In this document: positions 1 through 6,423 of the stretch, one piece after another
Layout: the number at the start of each line of letters is the position of its first letter
Numbering within the stretch: the stretch's first letter is position 1
Assembly: GCF_003148745.1 (NCBI RefSeq)
Contig: NZ_QGGU01000003.1
Coordinates: forward strand, 1 to 64,000
DNA: 64,000 nucleotides
Reading direction: 5' to 3'
Origin: Pleionea mediterranea
Lineage (GTDB): Bacteria > Pseudomonadota > Gammaproteobacteria > Enterobacterales > Kangiellaceae
The notes under the pieces: model-generated
Seen by the model: the letters and a program-made list of their open reading frames with translations, nothing else
The model's database searches: none
What the model was told of the DNA's origin: nothing
Made by a program: the position numbers and the translations under genes

Positions 1-85
1 ACAAGTCAGTCAAATGAAAAGCCGGATATATGTCAGCAACCAATACCTCATCATTGTTTACCCTTGCAATCTGGGAGGTGTTCAT
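1..85 (-). CDS. Partial CDS, hypothetical cassette protein (N-terminus only)
   Basis: Reading leftward from an ATG at 85, the frame stays open for 28 codons to the window edge (starts MNTSQIARVNND). A GGGA motif lies about eight bases upstream of the ATG. It sits 65 bases after the stop of the preceding hydrolase gene, the spacing seen between the other cassettes, and has the same orientation. Too little sequence is present to name a family. Confidence comes from position in the array rather than from the protein itself. Confidence 0.45.
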   Translation of the reverse strand, partial: MNTSQIARVNNDEVLVADIYPAFHLTDL

Positions 86-97
86 ATATGTCCCGTT

Positions 98-155
98 ATT
101 TCAACTGTTATTTCCTCAGTCAAACGGTTGACGTCATTTTTATACGCTTGCTAGG
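98..155 (-). repeat. Probable degenerate attC site
   Basis: Downstream of the hydrolase gene the minus strand reads GCCTAGCAAGCG, one base away from the usual AAC core, overlapping the TAG stop. It is followed by an inverted repeat (GTCAA/TTGAC arms) and then GTTGAAAT near the next start codon. The core mismatch makes this the weakest site of the array. Confidence 0.4.
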
Positions 156-897
156 CTTTCTTTAGCTCAGAACAAGATTGCCCATTTAATTGGCTTTCTA
201 TTAGGAAGTTAATTTTTTTCTTTAACCATAAGGGGCCAAAATCAGCAATGTCGTTATGCTTCGCTTTGAGGATTTTTACGATACACCCATTAAATTTTTC
301 TTGCTCTTTATCTGTTAGTAAAACACCCCTATCAGCAGGAAAATCACTAGCTCTAATAGAAAATACTTGAATATTTTTATTTCTAGGTAACGGTACACGC
401 CTATGATCTAACGTTATAATTTTTCGAATATAAGCTTTCTCTTCATTACCTAGCCACGCTGAAATATCACCGCCATTAGAGTGACCAATTAGCGTTAGGG
501 CTTCAAAGTTGTATTTATTGAAACGCTCACTCATTGCGTTTTTTAAGAAGTCTAATGTTTGGGCTCCACGACTCCAGTTTTCACTTCGTGTTTCAAATAG
601 ATTACCCGAAACTGATAAAGCAGGGTCATTAGGCAACTCATGTCCTACAGCAATGACTAAATATCCTAATTGATTAAATTGATTTGAAATAAACGTATAT
701 TTTAAATGAGATATGCCATAGCCAGCACTCAGAAAAGCAACTGGACATTTTGTTTTAGTCGTACATTTTTCGATATCGCCTGGAAATGAGATTTCAATTG
801 GAATGGCTCTATCTCTAGATTTATCGTAGATAGTTTCTGCATTTACACTGTTCATCCAACACGCAATAAAAATTACGATTCCTTGTAGATACTTCAT
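151..897 (-). CDS. Secreted alpha/beta hydrolase (cassette gene)
   Basis: The 248-residue protein starts with a Sec signal peptide (about residues 1-20, ending NSVNA). It carries the nucleophile elbow GHSNGG at 138-143, with Ser140 as the predicted nucleophile, and a candidate catalytic His in KHNDIADFG near the C-terminus. This is an alpha/beta hydrolase, probably a periplasmic or secreted esterase/lipase-like enzyme; the substrate cannot be read. The ATG is preceded by AGGAG at a short spacing, unlike most cassettes here, so the cassette seems to carry its own ribosome binding site. Two Cys residues (CTTKTKC) may form a disulfide, which fits export. Confidence 0.8.
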   Translation of the reverse strand: MKYLQGIVIFIACWMNSVNAETIYDKSRDRAIPIEISFPGDIEKCTTKTKCPVAFLSAGYGISHLKYTFISNQFNQLGYLVIAVGHELPNDPALSVSGNLFETRSENWSRGAQTLDFLKNAMSERFNKYNFEALTLIGHSNGGDISAWLGNEEKAYIRKIITLDHRRVPLPRNKNIQVFSIRASDFPADRGVLLTDKEQEKFNGCIVKILKAKHNDIADFGPLWLKKKINFLIESQLNGQSCSELKKA

Positions 898-910
898 GAC
901 TCTCCTAAAA

Positions 911-975
911 GCCGAACACTTTTTTCAGTAATTAATAAGATCTTGCGAGTATTGCTGCAAACTCTTGTTATGTTA
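911..975 (-). repeat. attC site between the serine hydrolase and alpha/beta hydrolase cassettes
   Basis: On the minus strand the stop codon TAA is followed at once by CATAACAAG. About 55 bases later GTTCGGC (plus-strand 911-917) lies just upstream of the next gene's AGGAG. Short arms (GCAGCAATACTCGC region) lie between. Core boxes and position fit attC. Confidence 0.65.
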
Positions 976-2040
976 TACAGTCAATTCTTTACTAAGTTGT
1001 TCAATTATTTTCCACGCACACTTATCAGCATTTTCAATACAACCATCATTAGAAGTTACTGCAATAACCGTATCAATATCCGGCAAGATAACCAACAGTG
1101 CATACCACAAATTATTTGAGCCGTTGTGCCATAACCCTGAGCCAGCAGTTAATCCTTTCGGAAGCTCATCAACCCAACCGCATGCATAATTATCCATAAT
1201 TGGATTGTGTAGGCGCTGAAAAGATTTTCTTGTAAGTAGTGTCCCTTTCCCTTTTGCTCCTAGAAGATGCTCGTTTGCATACAACGCCAGGTCCTCTAGG
1301 GATAAATGTATCGAACCTGCAGGCCCTATGATTGGTGAGTTATCATCTTGAGTGCCTGCAGCAAACTTAATACCGAATAAATTGTGATGCCCCTGAGGTT
1401 GGCTGAGTTTTTTTTCTTTATCTTGAGGCGGACCAAAACCACCACTATGTATTTTTAGCGGAGTAAAAACCTCCTGTCTGATGAGGGACTCCCACGATAC
1501 ACCAGTCACCTTTTCTGCCATAGCTCCAGCAATTGTGTATCCGATATTCGAATACATGAAAGTAGTACCTGGAGCGTTTTTGGGTACCTTTCCCAATATC
1601 TTTAAAACGGCACGCTCCCTTGCATTAAACCTATCTATACCTTCAATAGGTTTTTTGAAAGAGTCAAAATATGAAAAGTTAGACGGAGCTCCAGAGGTAT
1701 GTGTGAGTAGTTGCTCTAAAGTAACATTTTGCCACTCTACATGAATCAAGTTAATATCGGAATACACTTCCTTTACAGATGTACTCCAGCCTAACTTCCC
1801 CCTCTCGATCAAACGAGCGATCATCGTAGCCGTAAATGACTTTGTAACAGAACCAATATGCCACTGATCTTTTTCAGACAAAGAAACTTTACTTCCTTTT
1901 TTACGCTCACCGCTTACAGAAGGGCCAATTATCTCTCCACTTTTAATAATTACCGCACCAAGACCAATTAACTCAGAGGATTCCCTTTGGACGTTAACTA
2001 GTCTAGTCAATAATAGTTCCATATCTTGCAAGTTTTTCAT
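973..2040 (-). CDS. Serine hydrolase, class C beta-lactamase/penicillin-binding protein family (cassette gene)
   Basis: The 355-residue protein has the three motifs of the beta-lactamase (class C/esterase EstB) fold: SVTK with Ser64 and Lys67, YSN at 163-165, and WHNG near residue 302 in place of KTG. There is no obvious signal peptide, so a cytoplasmic esterase or peptidase role is more likely than periplasmic beta-lactamase activity. True AmpC enzymes have KTG and a signal peptide, so antibiotic resistance should not be assumed. The start abuts the attC site and has no clear Shine-Dalgarno sequence; translation may depend on upstream cassettes or a later ATG at 2022. Confidence 0.85.
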   Translation of the reverse strand: MKNLQDMELLLTRLVNVQRESSELIGLGAVIIKSGEIIGPSVSGERKKGSKVSLSEKDQWHIGSVTKSFTATMIARLIERGKLGWSTSVKEVYSDINLIHVEWQNVTLEQLLTHTSGAPSNFSYFDSFKKPIEGIDRFNARERAVLKILGKVPKNAPGTTFMYSNIGYTIAGAMAEKVTGVSWESLIRQEVFTPLKIHSGGFGPPQDKEKKLSQPQGHHNLFGIKFAAGTQDDNSPIIGPAGSIHLSLEDLALYANEHLLGAKGKGTLLTRKSFQRLHNPIMDNYACGWVDELPKGLTAGSGLWHNGSNNLWYALLVILPDIDTVIAVTSNDGCIENADKCAWKIIEQLSKELTV

Positions 2041-2050
2041 TACACATACC

Positions 2051-2105
2051 GTTTGAACGAAACGGCGGCTGCTAAGCTGCCGTCTAATTTAAGTGACTTG
2101 TTAGC
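2051..2105 (-). repeat. attC site between the VOC and serine hydrolase cassettes
   Basis: GCTAACAAG overlaps the stop codon of the VOC gene (plus 2097-2105), and GTTCAAAC (plus 2051-2058) lies near the next start. Between them 2062-2083 forms a hairpin with 9-base arms (ACGGCGGCT and AGCTGCCGT, one mismatch) and a 4-base loop. This is a clear attC layout. Confidence 0.8.
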
Positions 2106-2448
2106 AGTTCAGTTCTGTAATATGCCACATTTCGCCAGATGGCCCCCACATATAAATAACTTTACCCCAACGCTCTTCTTTAATGGGCTCATACTTTATG
2201 TTTAAGCTTTCAACATTCTCGATAGATCTAAGTGTGTCTTCGATGTTCGGGACTGACAGTTGAAACATGAAATTATTTTCTTGATTAGCATTATCGCTTG
2301 GGTATAGAAAAAACGTACATGTATCATTGCTTATCATTGTCAATTCACTTGTGGAGTCATTGCTTTTGAAGCCCAATGCCTCGTAAAATGACTTAGATAG
2401 GGTCAAATTCTTGACTGGAATAAATGGACGAATATCTCTTGTCTTCAT
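2101..2448 (-). CDS. VOC (glyoxalase/bleomycin-resistance fold) protein (cassette gene)
   Basis: I chose the ATG at 2448, giving 115 residues starting MKTRDIRPFIPVKNL, because AAGGAG lies eight bases upstream and the family starts here. A TTG 36 bases further upstream keeps the frame open, but its codons run through the attC site. The pattern FIPVKNLTLSKSFYEALGF and the end GPSGEMWHITEL are typical of one vicinal-oxygen-chelate domain. No full set of metal ligands can be assigned, so whether it is an enzyme or a drug-binding protein is open. The stop codon is inside the following attC core. Confidence 0.75.
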   Translation of the reverse strand: MKTRDIRPFIPVKNLTLSKSFYEALGFKSNDSTSELTMISNDTCTFFLYPSDNANQENNFMFQLSVPNIEDTLRSIENVESLNIKYEPIKEERWGKVIYMWGPSGEMWHITELNC

Positions 2449-2466
2449 GGTTGACTCCTTACAAAC

Positions 2467-2531
2467 AGCTAACGCTTTGCTCAAAATTCTGCATGTTTTT
2501 TGTGCTGATATTTTGCTGTAACTTGTTAACT
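2467..2531 (-). repeat. attC site between the GNAT and VOC cassettes
   Basis: On the minus strand AGTTAACAAG begins seven bases after the GNAT stop codon, and the site ends in GCGTTAGCT (plus 2467-2475). The right box GTTAGCT is the best match to GTTRRRY-type cores in this array. Length is about 65 bases. Confidence 0.8.
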
Positions 2532-2538
2532 TTAACGA

Positions 2539-2997
2539 TCATAACTCTAATACCATTGGGTAATAGGTAATTCCATTTTTCTGTTGACGAACATCAGTTA
2601 GTCGAAAACCAAACGACTTGTATACGGGAATCGCTACAGTTGACGATTTCACCCAATATCCACTCTTATTTCCCATTTTAAAACAATGCTCTTTGGCGGC
2701 TAGCCATAATTCCCTAGATATCCCCATATTTCTAAAAGAAGGATCTACAAAAAGTTGATCGAGTTTCTCATGCTCATGCATCGTTATTATGCCTACAATC
2801 CTGTCATCTTTGATGAAACACAAGGTCAAATAATTATCATCAAGAATTCTACTCTTTATTGCTGGCAGTTCATTCGGTTTATAAAATAGCTTTACACCTT
2901 CTTCATCAAAATCAGGGTTACTTTCAGGTTCTACTGCTCGCACAATTAAAGAGCGGATCTCTGTTACATCTTGAACATGTGCTTTTCGAATATTCAT
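2539..2997 (-). CDS. GNAT family N-acetyltransferase (cassette gene)
   Basis: The 152-residue protein has a full single GNAT domain. Beta-strand four (DQLFVDPSFRNMGISRELW, residues about 88-106) carries the acetyl-CoA pyrophosphate loop in the variant R-x-x-G-I-S. The C-terminal strand YKSFGFRLTD is also typical. The acceptor substrate is unknown. The start follows the attC site D closely with no good Shine-Dalgarno sequence. GNAT proteins are among the most frequent cargo of chromosomal integron arrays, which fits the context. Confidence 0.85.
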   Translation of the reverse strand: MNIRKAHVQDVTEIRSLIVRAVEPESNPDFDEEGVKLFYKPNELPAIKSRILDDNYLTLCFIKDDRIVGIITMHEHEKLDQLFVDPSFRNMGISRELWLAAKEHCFKMGNKSGYWVKSSTVAIPVYKSFGFRLTDVRQQKNGITYYPMVLEL

Positions 2998-3010
2998 AAA
3001 TGACTTATTA

Positions 3011-3069
3011 AGTTAACGCCCAGCTAAAACGCGCGCTTTTCAGCGTCACTTTTGAGTGGTTTGTTATGT
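3011..3069 (-). repeat. attC site that also encodes the tail of the P-loop kinase
   Basis: The minus strand reads CATAACAAACCACTC at one end (plus 3060-3068 core) and GGGCGTTAACTT at the other (plus 3011-3017). A GC-rich stem region, ACGCTGAAAAGCGCGCGT, lies between. Unlike the other sites, no stop codon precedes it: the upstream gene reads in frame through most of it. Confidence 0.85.
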
Positions 3070-3548
3070 CTTTCTTTATTGCTGGTTATCTCTGTCTTTT
3101 TGCCCAGAAAATCTTGAAAAAGGTTGCTATGTGCGCTGTATGAAAGAGAGTCGTCTCTTTCCATATATCCCGCAATCCAATCGAGTAGCATTGGCAGATT
3201 GTCATCTTGTGCTTCTTTGGATTCGTATTTATGAGGTTCCCATGGCCTGTTCCTCGCATTTTCCTGGCAGAGTTGGGTTGATAGATTCATAAAAATCGCT
3301 TCGTTTGCGAACGGCTTCACCAACTCGAGTAAATCCGCGTAGCAGCCCTCCACAACCCACTCATTACTTTTGCTAATGAAAGTCTGAATCTGTTCATGCG
3401 CCTGCTCTATCGGTTGCCGTTTGGGCGGATCCGACGGAAGCCAGGCCAGGATATCTAAATCGAGGTGGGCTAATCCTTCATCTCGAAGTTCTTTTGCCAA
3501 TGTAGACTTTCCTGAACCCGAGTTCCCAAAAACAATTATTTTTCTCAC
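3024..3548 (-). CDS. P-loop nucleotide kinase-like protein with attC-encoded C-terminus (cassette gene)
   Basis: The 174-residue protein has a Walker A motif GNSGSGKST at 8-16, the following HLDLD segment, and the layout of the shikimate/adenylate-kinase-like 'DNA topology modulation' (FlaR-type) group of small P-loop ATPases. Substrate is unknown. It starts with GTG at 3548; CGGAGA lies about five bases upstream. The last 14-15 residues, HNKPLKSDAEKRAF, are translated from the attC site and the stop TAG lies inside it, so the native stop has been lost or was never present. Whether the tail is functional or tolerated is unknown. Confidence 0.75.
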   Translation of the reverse strand: MRKIIVFGNSGSGKSTLAKELRDEGLAHLDLDILAWLPSDPPKRQPIEQAHEQIQTFISKSNEWVVEGCYADLLELVKPFANEAIFMNLSTQLCQENARNRPWEPHKYESKEAQDDNLPMLLDWIAGYMERDDSLSYSAHSNLFQDFLGKKTEITSNKERHNKPLKSDAEKRAF

Positions 3549-3569
3549 AGATTCTCCGTTCTCGATTTA

Positions 3570-3624
3570 GACATAACGACTCAATAACCGGAAGCGTTGT
3601 GGCGAAGTTAATTGACTTGTTAAA
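3570..3624 (-). repeat. attC site between the 102-residue membrane protein and P-loop kinase cassettes
   Basis: TTTAACAAG overlaps the stop codon of the upstream gene (plus 3616-3624) and the site ends in TCGTTATGTC (plus 3570-3577). The interior is AT-rich with only short arms. Boxes and position fit attC. Confidence 0.7.
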
Positions 3625-3928
3625 TGTATGACCACACCGCACCTATTATAAGCAGAACAATTATTACTACCTGAATTTTGTTGGCTTTACTTTGCTCAGT
3701 TTTAGCTTCAGGTGTATCAGTTACCCCTTCTTTATAATCAAAGCCACCTTTATCAAGCTCATCATTGAATATGATGAGACCATTAACTAAAACAGCGATC
3801 ATTACAAGTAACGTTGCCGTTAGCCAGTTAAACCCCGTGAAGTACTGGATGCCAAAACCAATTAGGAGGCATACAGAAATCATTATTGCTGTTGGCTTTA
3901 GGTCAATGCTATTCACCTGCTGGTACAT
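3620..3928 (-). CDS. Small membrane protein of unknown function (cassette gene)
   Basis: The 102-residue protein has three hydrophobic segments: about residues 12-30, 34-55 and 86-101. The middle part is charged (NDELDKGGFDYKEG). I do not recognise the family. The ATG overlaps the right-hand core of the preceding attC site (GTTAAATG), so there is no room for a normal Shine-Dalgarno sequence. This arrangement is common in cassettes, where translation may be leaderless-like or rely on the attC. It lies between two clear attC sites, which supports it as a real gene. Confidence 0.65.
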   Translation of the reverse strand: MYQQVNSIDLKPTAIMISVCLLIGFGIQYFTGFNWLTATLLVMIAVLVNGLIIFNDELDKGGFDYKEGVTDTPEAKTEQSKANKIQVVIIVLLIIGAVWSYI

Positions 3929-4004
3929 TTAACGCCGCTATAAACCGCGCGACGCTAGTAGCGTCGCGCGACCGAAGGGAGCGAATTTAATGGCCTTGTT
4001 ATAT
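3927..4004 (-). repeat. attC site with a near-perfect 25-base hairpin
   Basis: ATATAACAAGG overlaps the stop codon of the upstream gene (plus 3994-4004) and GTTAAAT (plus 3927-3933) overlaps the next start. Bases 3946-3970 form two perfect 12-base arms around a single base, very GC-rich against the AT-rich genes. It is the strongest folded attC in the array. Confidence 0.8.
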
Positions 4005-4487
4005 CGCATGAGCTTCTAAAAAGTAAGCTTTATGAACAAAATCCCATTCCGGCTCTTTTTCCAGATACTTGGCGAGAAATTCAACATTGCACTCTTTTAT
4101 TGGATAGCAATCAAACATTGGGCTTTCACTGTTTGGTTCACCGAACTCTATTTGGAATTCCTTTAGCTCAAAAGACCCAAGGTCATACTCGGCAATTAAC
4201 TCATCCGTCTCTTCTGAAAACTCAGAGATGTATCTCCTAACTTTAAACTCCATATCGATCATGTTGTTGCCATATAACGTCTGGTTTCCTCTTGCGAGTG
4301 ATTTCAGTCGCGAGCGATAAACCCATAGGAATATTGGGGCGGTAACTAAGAAACAGAACAACCACACCCTAAAACCAATCCAATAACTTCCATACTCCAG
4401 GCCTTTGATCACGCCGATAAAGAGGCAACCAAAGAAGGGAAGTGCCAAGGCATAAGCCAGTACTTGTATGAATTGCCGCCTGTACAT
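3999..4487 (-). CDS. Membrane protein of unknown function, first visible cassette gene
   Basis: The 162-residue protein has two transmembrane segments in its first half (about residues 8-28 and 36-56, separated by a short loop). A soluble, acidic C-terminal half follows (about 70-162, starting after RSRLKSLARGNQTLYG). I do not recognise the family. It is the most upstream gene of the array by transcription direction. Upstream of its ATG I see neither attI nor another attC core, only AT-rich sequence, so it may mark the boundary of the array. Confidence 0.65.
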   Translation of the reverse strand: MYRRQFIQVLAYALALPFFGCLFIGVIKGLEYGSYWIGFRVWLFCFLVTAPIFLWVYRSRLKSLARGNQTLYGNNMIDMEFKVRRYISEFSEETDELIAEYDLGSFELKEFQIEFGEPNSESPMFDCYPIKECNVEFLAKYLEKEPEWDFVHKAYFLEAHAI

Positions 4488-4925
4488 TCTTGTTGCTTAG
4501 TTTTCAACAACTGATTGTATTCAGTAAATCACAATTAAATTCAAACATTTGTTTATATTTTACTGAGTTGTTTATTGTTTTCAGATACTCACCTAACTCT
4601 GTTAAGAAGTCAACGCTGTAACTCCTTAGCTTTGCTGCCTATAAACCCTGACTCACTTTTCAACCCCCTTCTAAATCAATAGCTTACAGATTCAAAGCGT
4701 CGTAAATACAAAAAAGCTAAGTTTATGTGTTTAGTCAGGAACAGAATAAGTACGCTGCAATATTCAAGTGCGGTAGCGCCCTTTAGAAAACGTTGAAAGA
4801 ACTTGAACCTACACTTTAGTGAAAAGCTAGAGCGTTATCGAATGACAATTGTGTGATGTAAACTTTCCAGTTTAACTAATTATATTCCTGTACACTTCTT
4901 GATTATTACGCTCTTTACTTTTTAT
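4488..4925. other. AT-rich intergenic region, 438 bases, array boundary
   Basis: No gene, RNA gene, integrase remnant, attI site or clear terminator can be read here on either strand. It separates the cassette array from the signalling cluster and must hold any promoter for the first cassette. Confidence 0.5.
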
Positions 4926-6287
4926 TTATTCGCTGTCTTCAGTTTGCTCCATCTCTTCTTTTTCAATTTTCTTTTCCAATAAATATTGCTGACCTTTTGT
5001 GAGTAGAATACCCAGCGATAACAAGCCAAATATAATTAACGATAAGGTCGGTAAAATAAAACAGGCGGCAAGCAATAACCAACCCGCGTGAATCAAATAA
5101 CTGCCAACAATCTGCTCAACTTTTGGCTCGCTAATAATAACCGGCTGCCAGACAAAAAAGCCTTCCGCACCAAGCAACAGCAGGCTACCAATCATCCAGA
5201 TGCCAAAGCCAAAGGCATTAAAACTCGCGATGCTCAACATTAAAATCGCCAGTATGCGAATAATACTCAGCACAATGGGATCGAGCTTAGTGGTTAATGC
5301 ACTGTCTTTACTGATAAAAGCCATTAATGGATAGAGTAAAATAAAGCCGGCCGTTAGCGCTCCACCAAGCAGGGTAAGTAACCAATAGCCTGCTGCCATG
5401 GCCAATGACGAAATAAAAATACCTAATAAGCAAAGCAAAGCGCCCTGACTTTTAAGGAAATTTAAATTTTCAAGCTTAGGTAATAAACGAGAATAAGTTT
5501 TGCAGAGAACCGGTTTATCAAGGGTATTCAGGTCAATTTCATTCACCGTCTGCAAGGCTTGAAGTTGTTCCAGTGTTTCCAGATCTCGATTGTTTTCAAT
5601 AACCACCCAGCTTTCATTTTTACTGGCAATCACCAAACCGCGCCCTGCTCGAGTTAATGCAGCCTGTATTCGGTTCCAGCTAAGCGGTCGATTTTGCGAC
5701 ACTTTTTCGATCAGTTTAAAAATAATCGCGCCACACTTATAAACACCAACATCATAACCGGTTGATGCGCGCGACTCTTGAGAACGCACCGCCGTTTGAG
5801 CCGACTCACTCGACGATTTACCGTTATTACCTACCAGACTGTAGTCAATTTTAAAAATGCTATTTTTATCAATTTGGGGGTGTTCTTTTCCGGTATACAC
5901 AAAGGAAAGGACTTGATGACTGGTAACAGGATGCTTAACCATGGACTTGATCATACTTGCCGACATAATCCGGTTTACGGGCCAATATATAAAAGCCTCT
6001 TTCATATAGGGCTCGGCCACCATAATGCTTTTGCGGTTGCCAATACGCTCTGCGTCAACTTCAAGAAATGTTGGGTTGTAGCCATACTTCATGGCTGTGC
6101 GAGCAATACCTGCACGGGCGCTCGACTCTACTTCAAGTAAAACAAACACAGAGGTTACGCCAGCCTGGCTCATGGCCTCAAAATGCTGCTCGAGCAAAGG
6201 CCGTCCATTGACAGAAATCAGTAGTTTTTCACTGCCCGGTGTGATCAGCTGTTTTAAGTTTACAGTAGTGTCTAGTATACATTTCAT
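4926..6287 (-). CDS. Membrane protein with N-terminal nucleotidyltransferase-like domain
   Basis: In this 453-residue protein, residues 1 to about 240 resemble the Rossmann-like NTP-transferase (GT-A) fold: the segment NGRPLLEQHFEAMSQAGV matches the conserved 'kPl' helix and turn. The glycine-rich GGxGTR signature of active nucleotidyltransferases is missing, so catalysis is doubtful. The C-terminal half has about six transmembrane segments (from LCLLGIFISSLAMAAGYWLL onward) and an acidic tail. It recalls bifunctional sugar/inositol-phosphate nucleotidyl- and CDP-alcohol transferases, but the CDP-alcohol motif is not visible. It lies 136 bases downstream of the lipoprotein gene in the same direction, so it may belong to the kinase cluster. 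Confidence 0.6.
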   Translation of the reverse strand: MKCILDTTVNLKQLITPGSEKLLISVNGRPLLEQHFEAMSQAGVTSVFVLLEVESSARAGIARTAMKYGYNPTFLEVDAERIGNRKSIMVAEPYMKEAFIYWPVNRIMSASMIKSMVKHPVTSHQVLSFVYTGKEHPQIDKNSIFKIDYSLVGNNGKSSSESAQTAVRSQESRASTGYDVGVYKCGAIIFKLIEKVSQNRPLSWNRIQAALTRAGRGLVIASKNESWVVIENNRDLETLEQLQALQTVNEIDLNTLDKPVLCKTYSRLLPKLENLNFLKSQGALLCLLGIFISSLAMAAGYWLLTLLGGALTAGFILLYPLMAFISKDSALTTKLDPIVLSIIRILAILMLSIASFNAFGFGIWMIGSLLLLGAEGFFVWQPVIISEPKVEQIVGSYLIHAGWLLLAACFILPTLSLIIFGLLSLGILLTKGQQYLLEKKIEKEEMEQTEDSE

Positions 6288-6381
6288 GGTTCAATCTCCT
6301 GAGCACTGGAAGATACCACAGTGAATTATTCTATTTTGTGATTAAGTGCCAAGATTGTTTGTTCAACAGCAAACTTACTAA

Positions 6382-6410
6382 TACTCAGGCTGTTGAATAT
6401 ACAACCTGAG
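6382..6410 (-). terminator. Possible weak terminator hairpin after the lipoprotein gene
   Basis: An interrupted inverted repeat (CTCAGG...TTG and CAACCTGAG) lies about 15 bases past the stop codon of the lipoprotein gene. There is no good T-run on the minus strand, so some read-through into the next gene is expected. Confidence 0.3.
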
Positions 6411-6423
6411 ATTAGCAACTGTC

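Larger units (their letters stand above)
1..4500 (-). mobile_element. Integron cassette array without a visible integrase (CALIN-like)
   Basis: Eight genes in a row (the leftmost cut by the window edge) lie on the minus strand, separated by about 50-80 bases. Six spacers start, in gene direction, with a core such as CATAACAAG, GCTAACAAG or TTAACAAG at or just after the stop codon. They end with a GTTRRRY-like box such as GTTAGCT, GTTAACT or GTTAAAT just before the next start, with an imperfect inverted repeat between. This is the architecture of attC sites and gene cassettes. No tyrosine recombinase gene is seen on either side within the window. The first cassette by polarity is the gene ending at 3999; no attI is recognisable upstream of it. 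The array probably continues beyond position 1. Confidence 0.85.

Noticed and set aside
973-2040. Antibiotic-resistance beta-lactamase in an integron cassette
   Set aside because: No signal peptide and WHNG instead of KTG point to an esterase-like family member, so resistance is not supported.
4488-4925. attI site or integrase remnant next to the first cassette
   Set aside because: No GTTRRRY box with the right context and no tyrosine-recombinase motif could be read on either strand.
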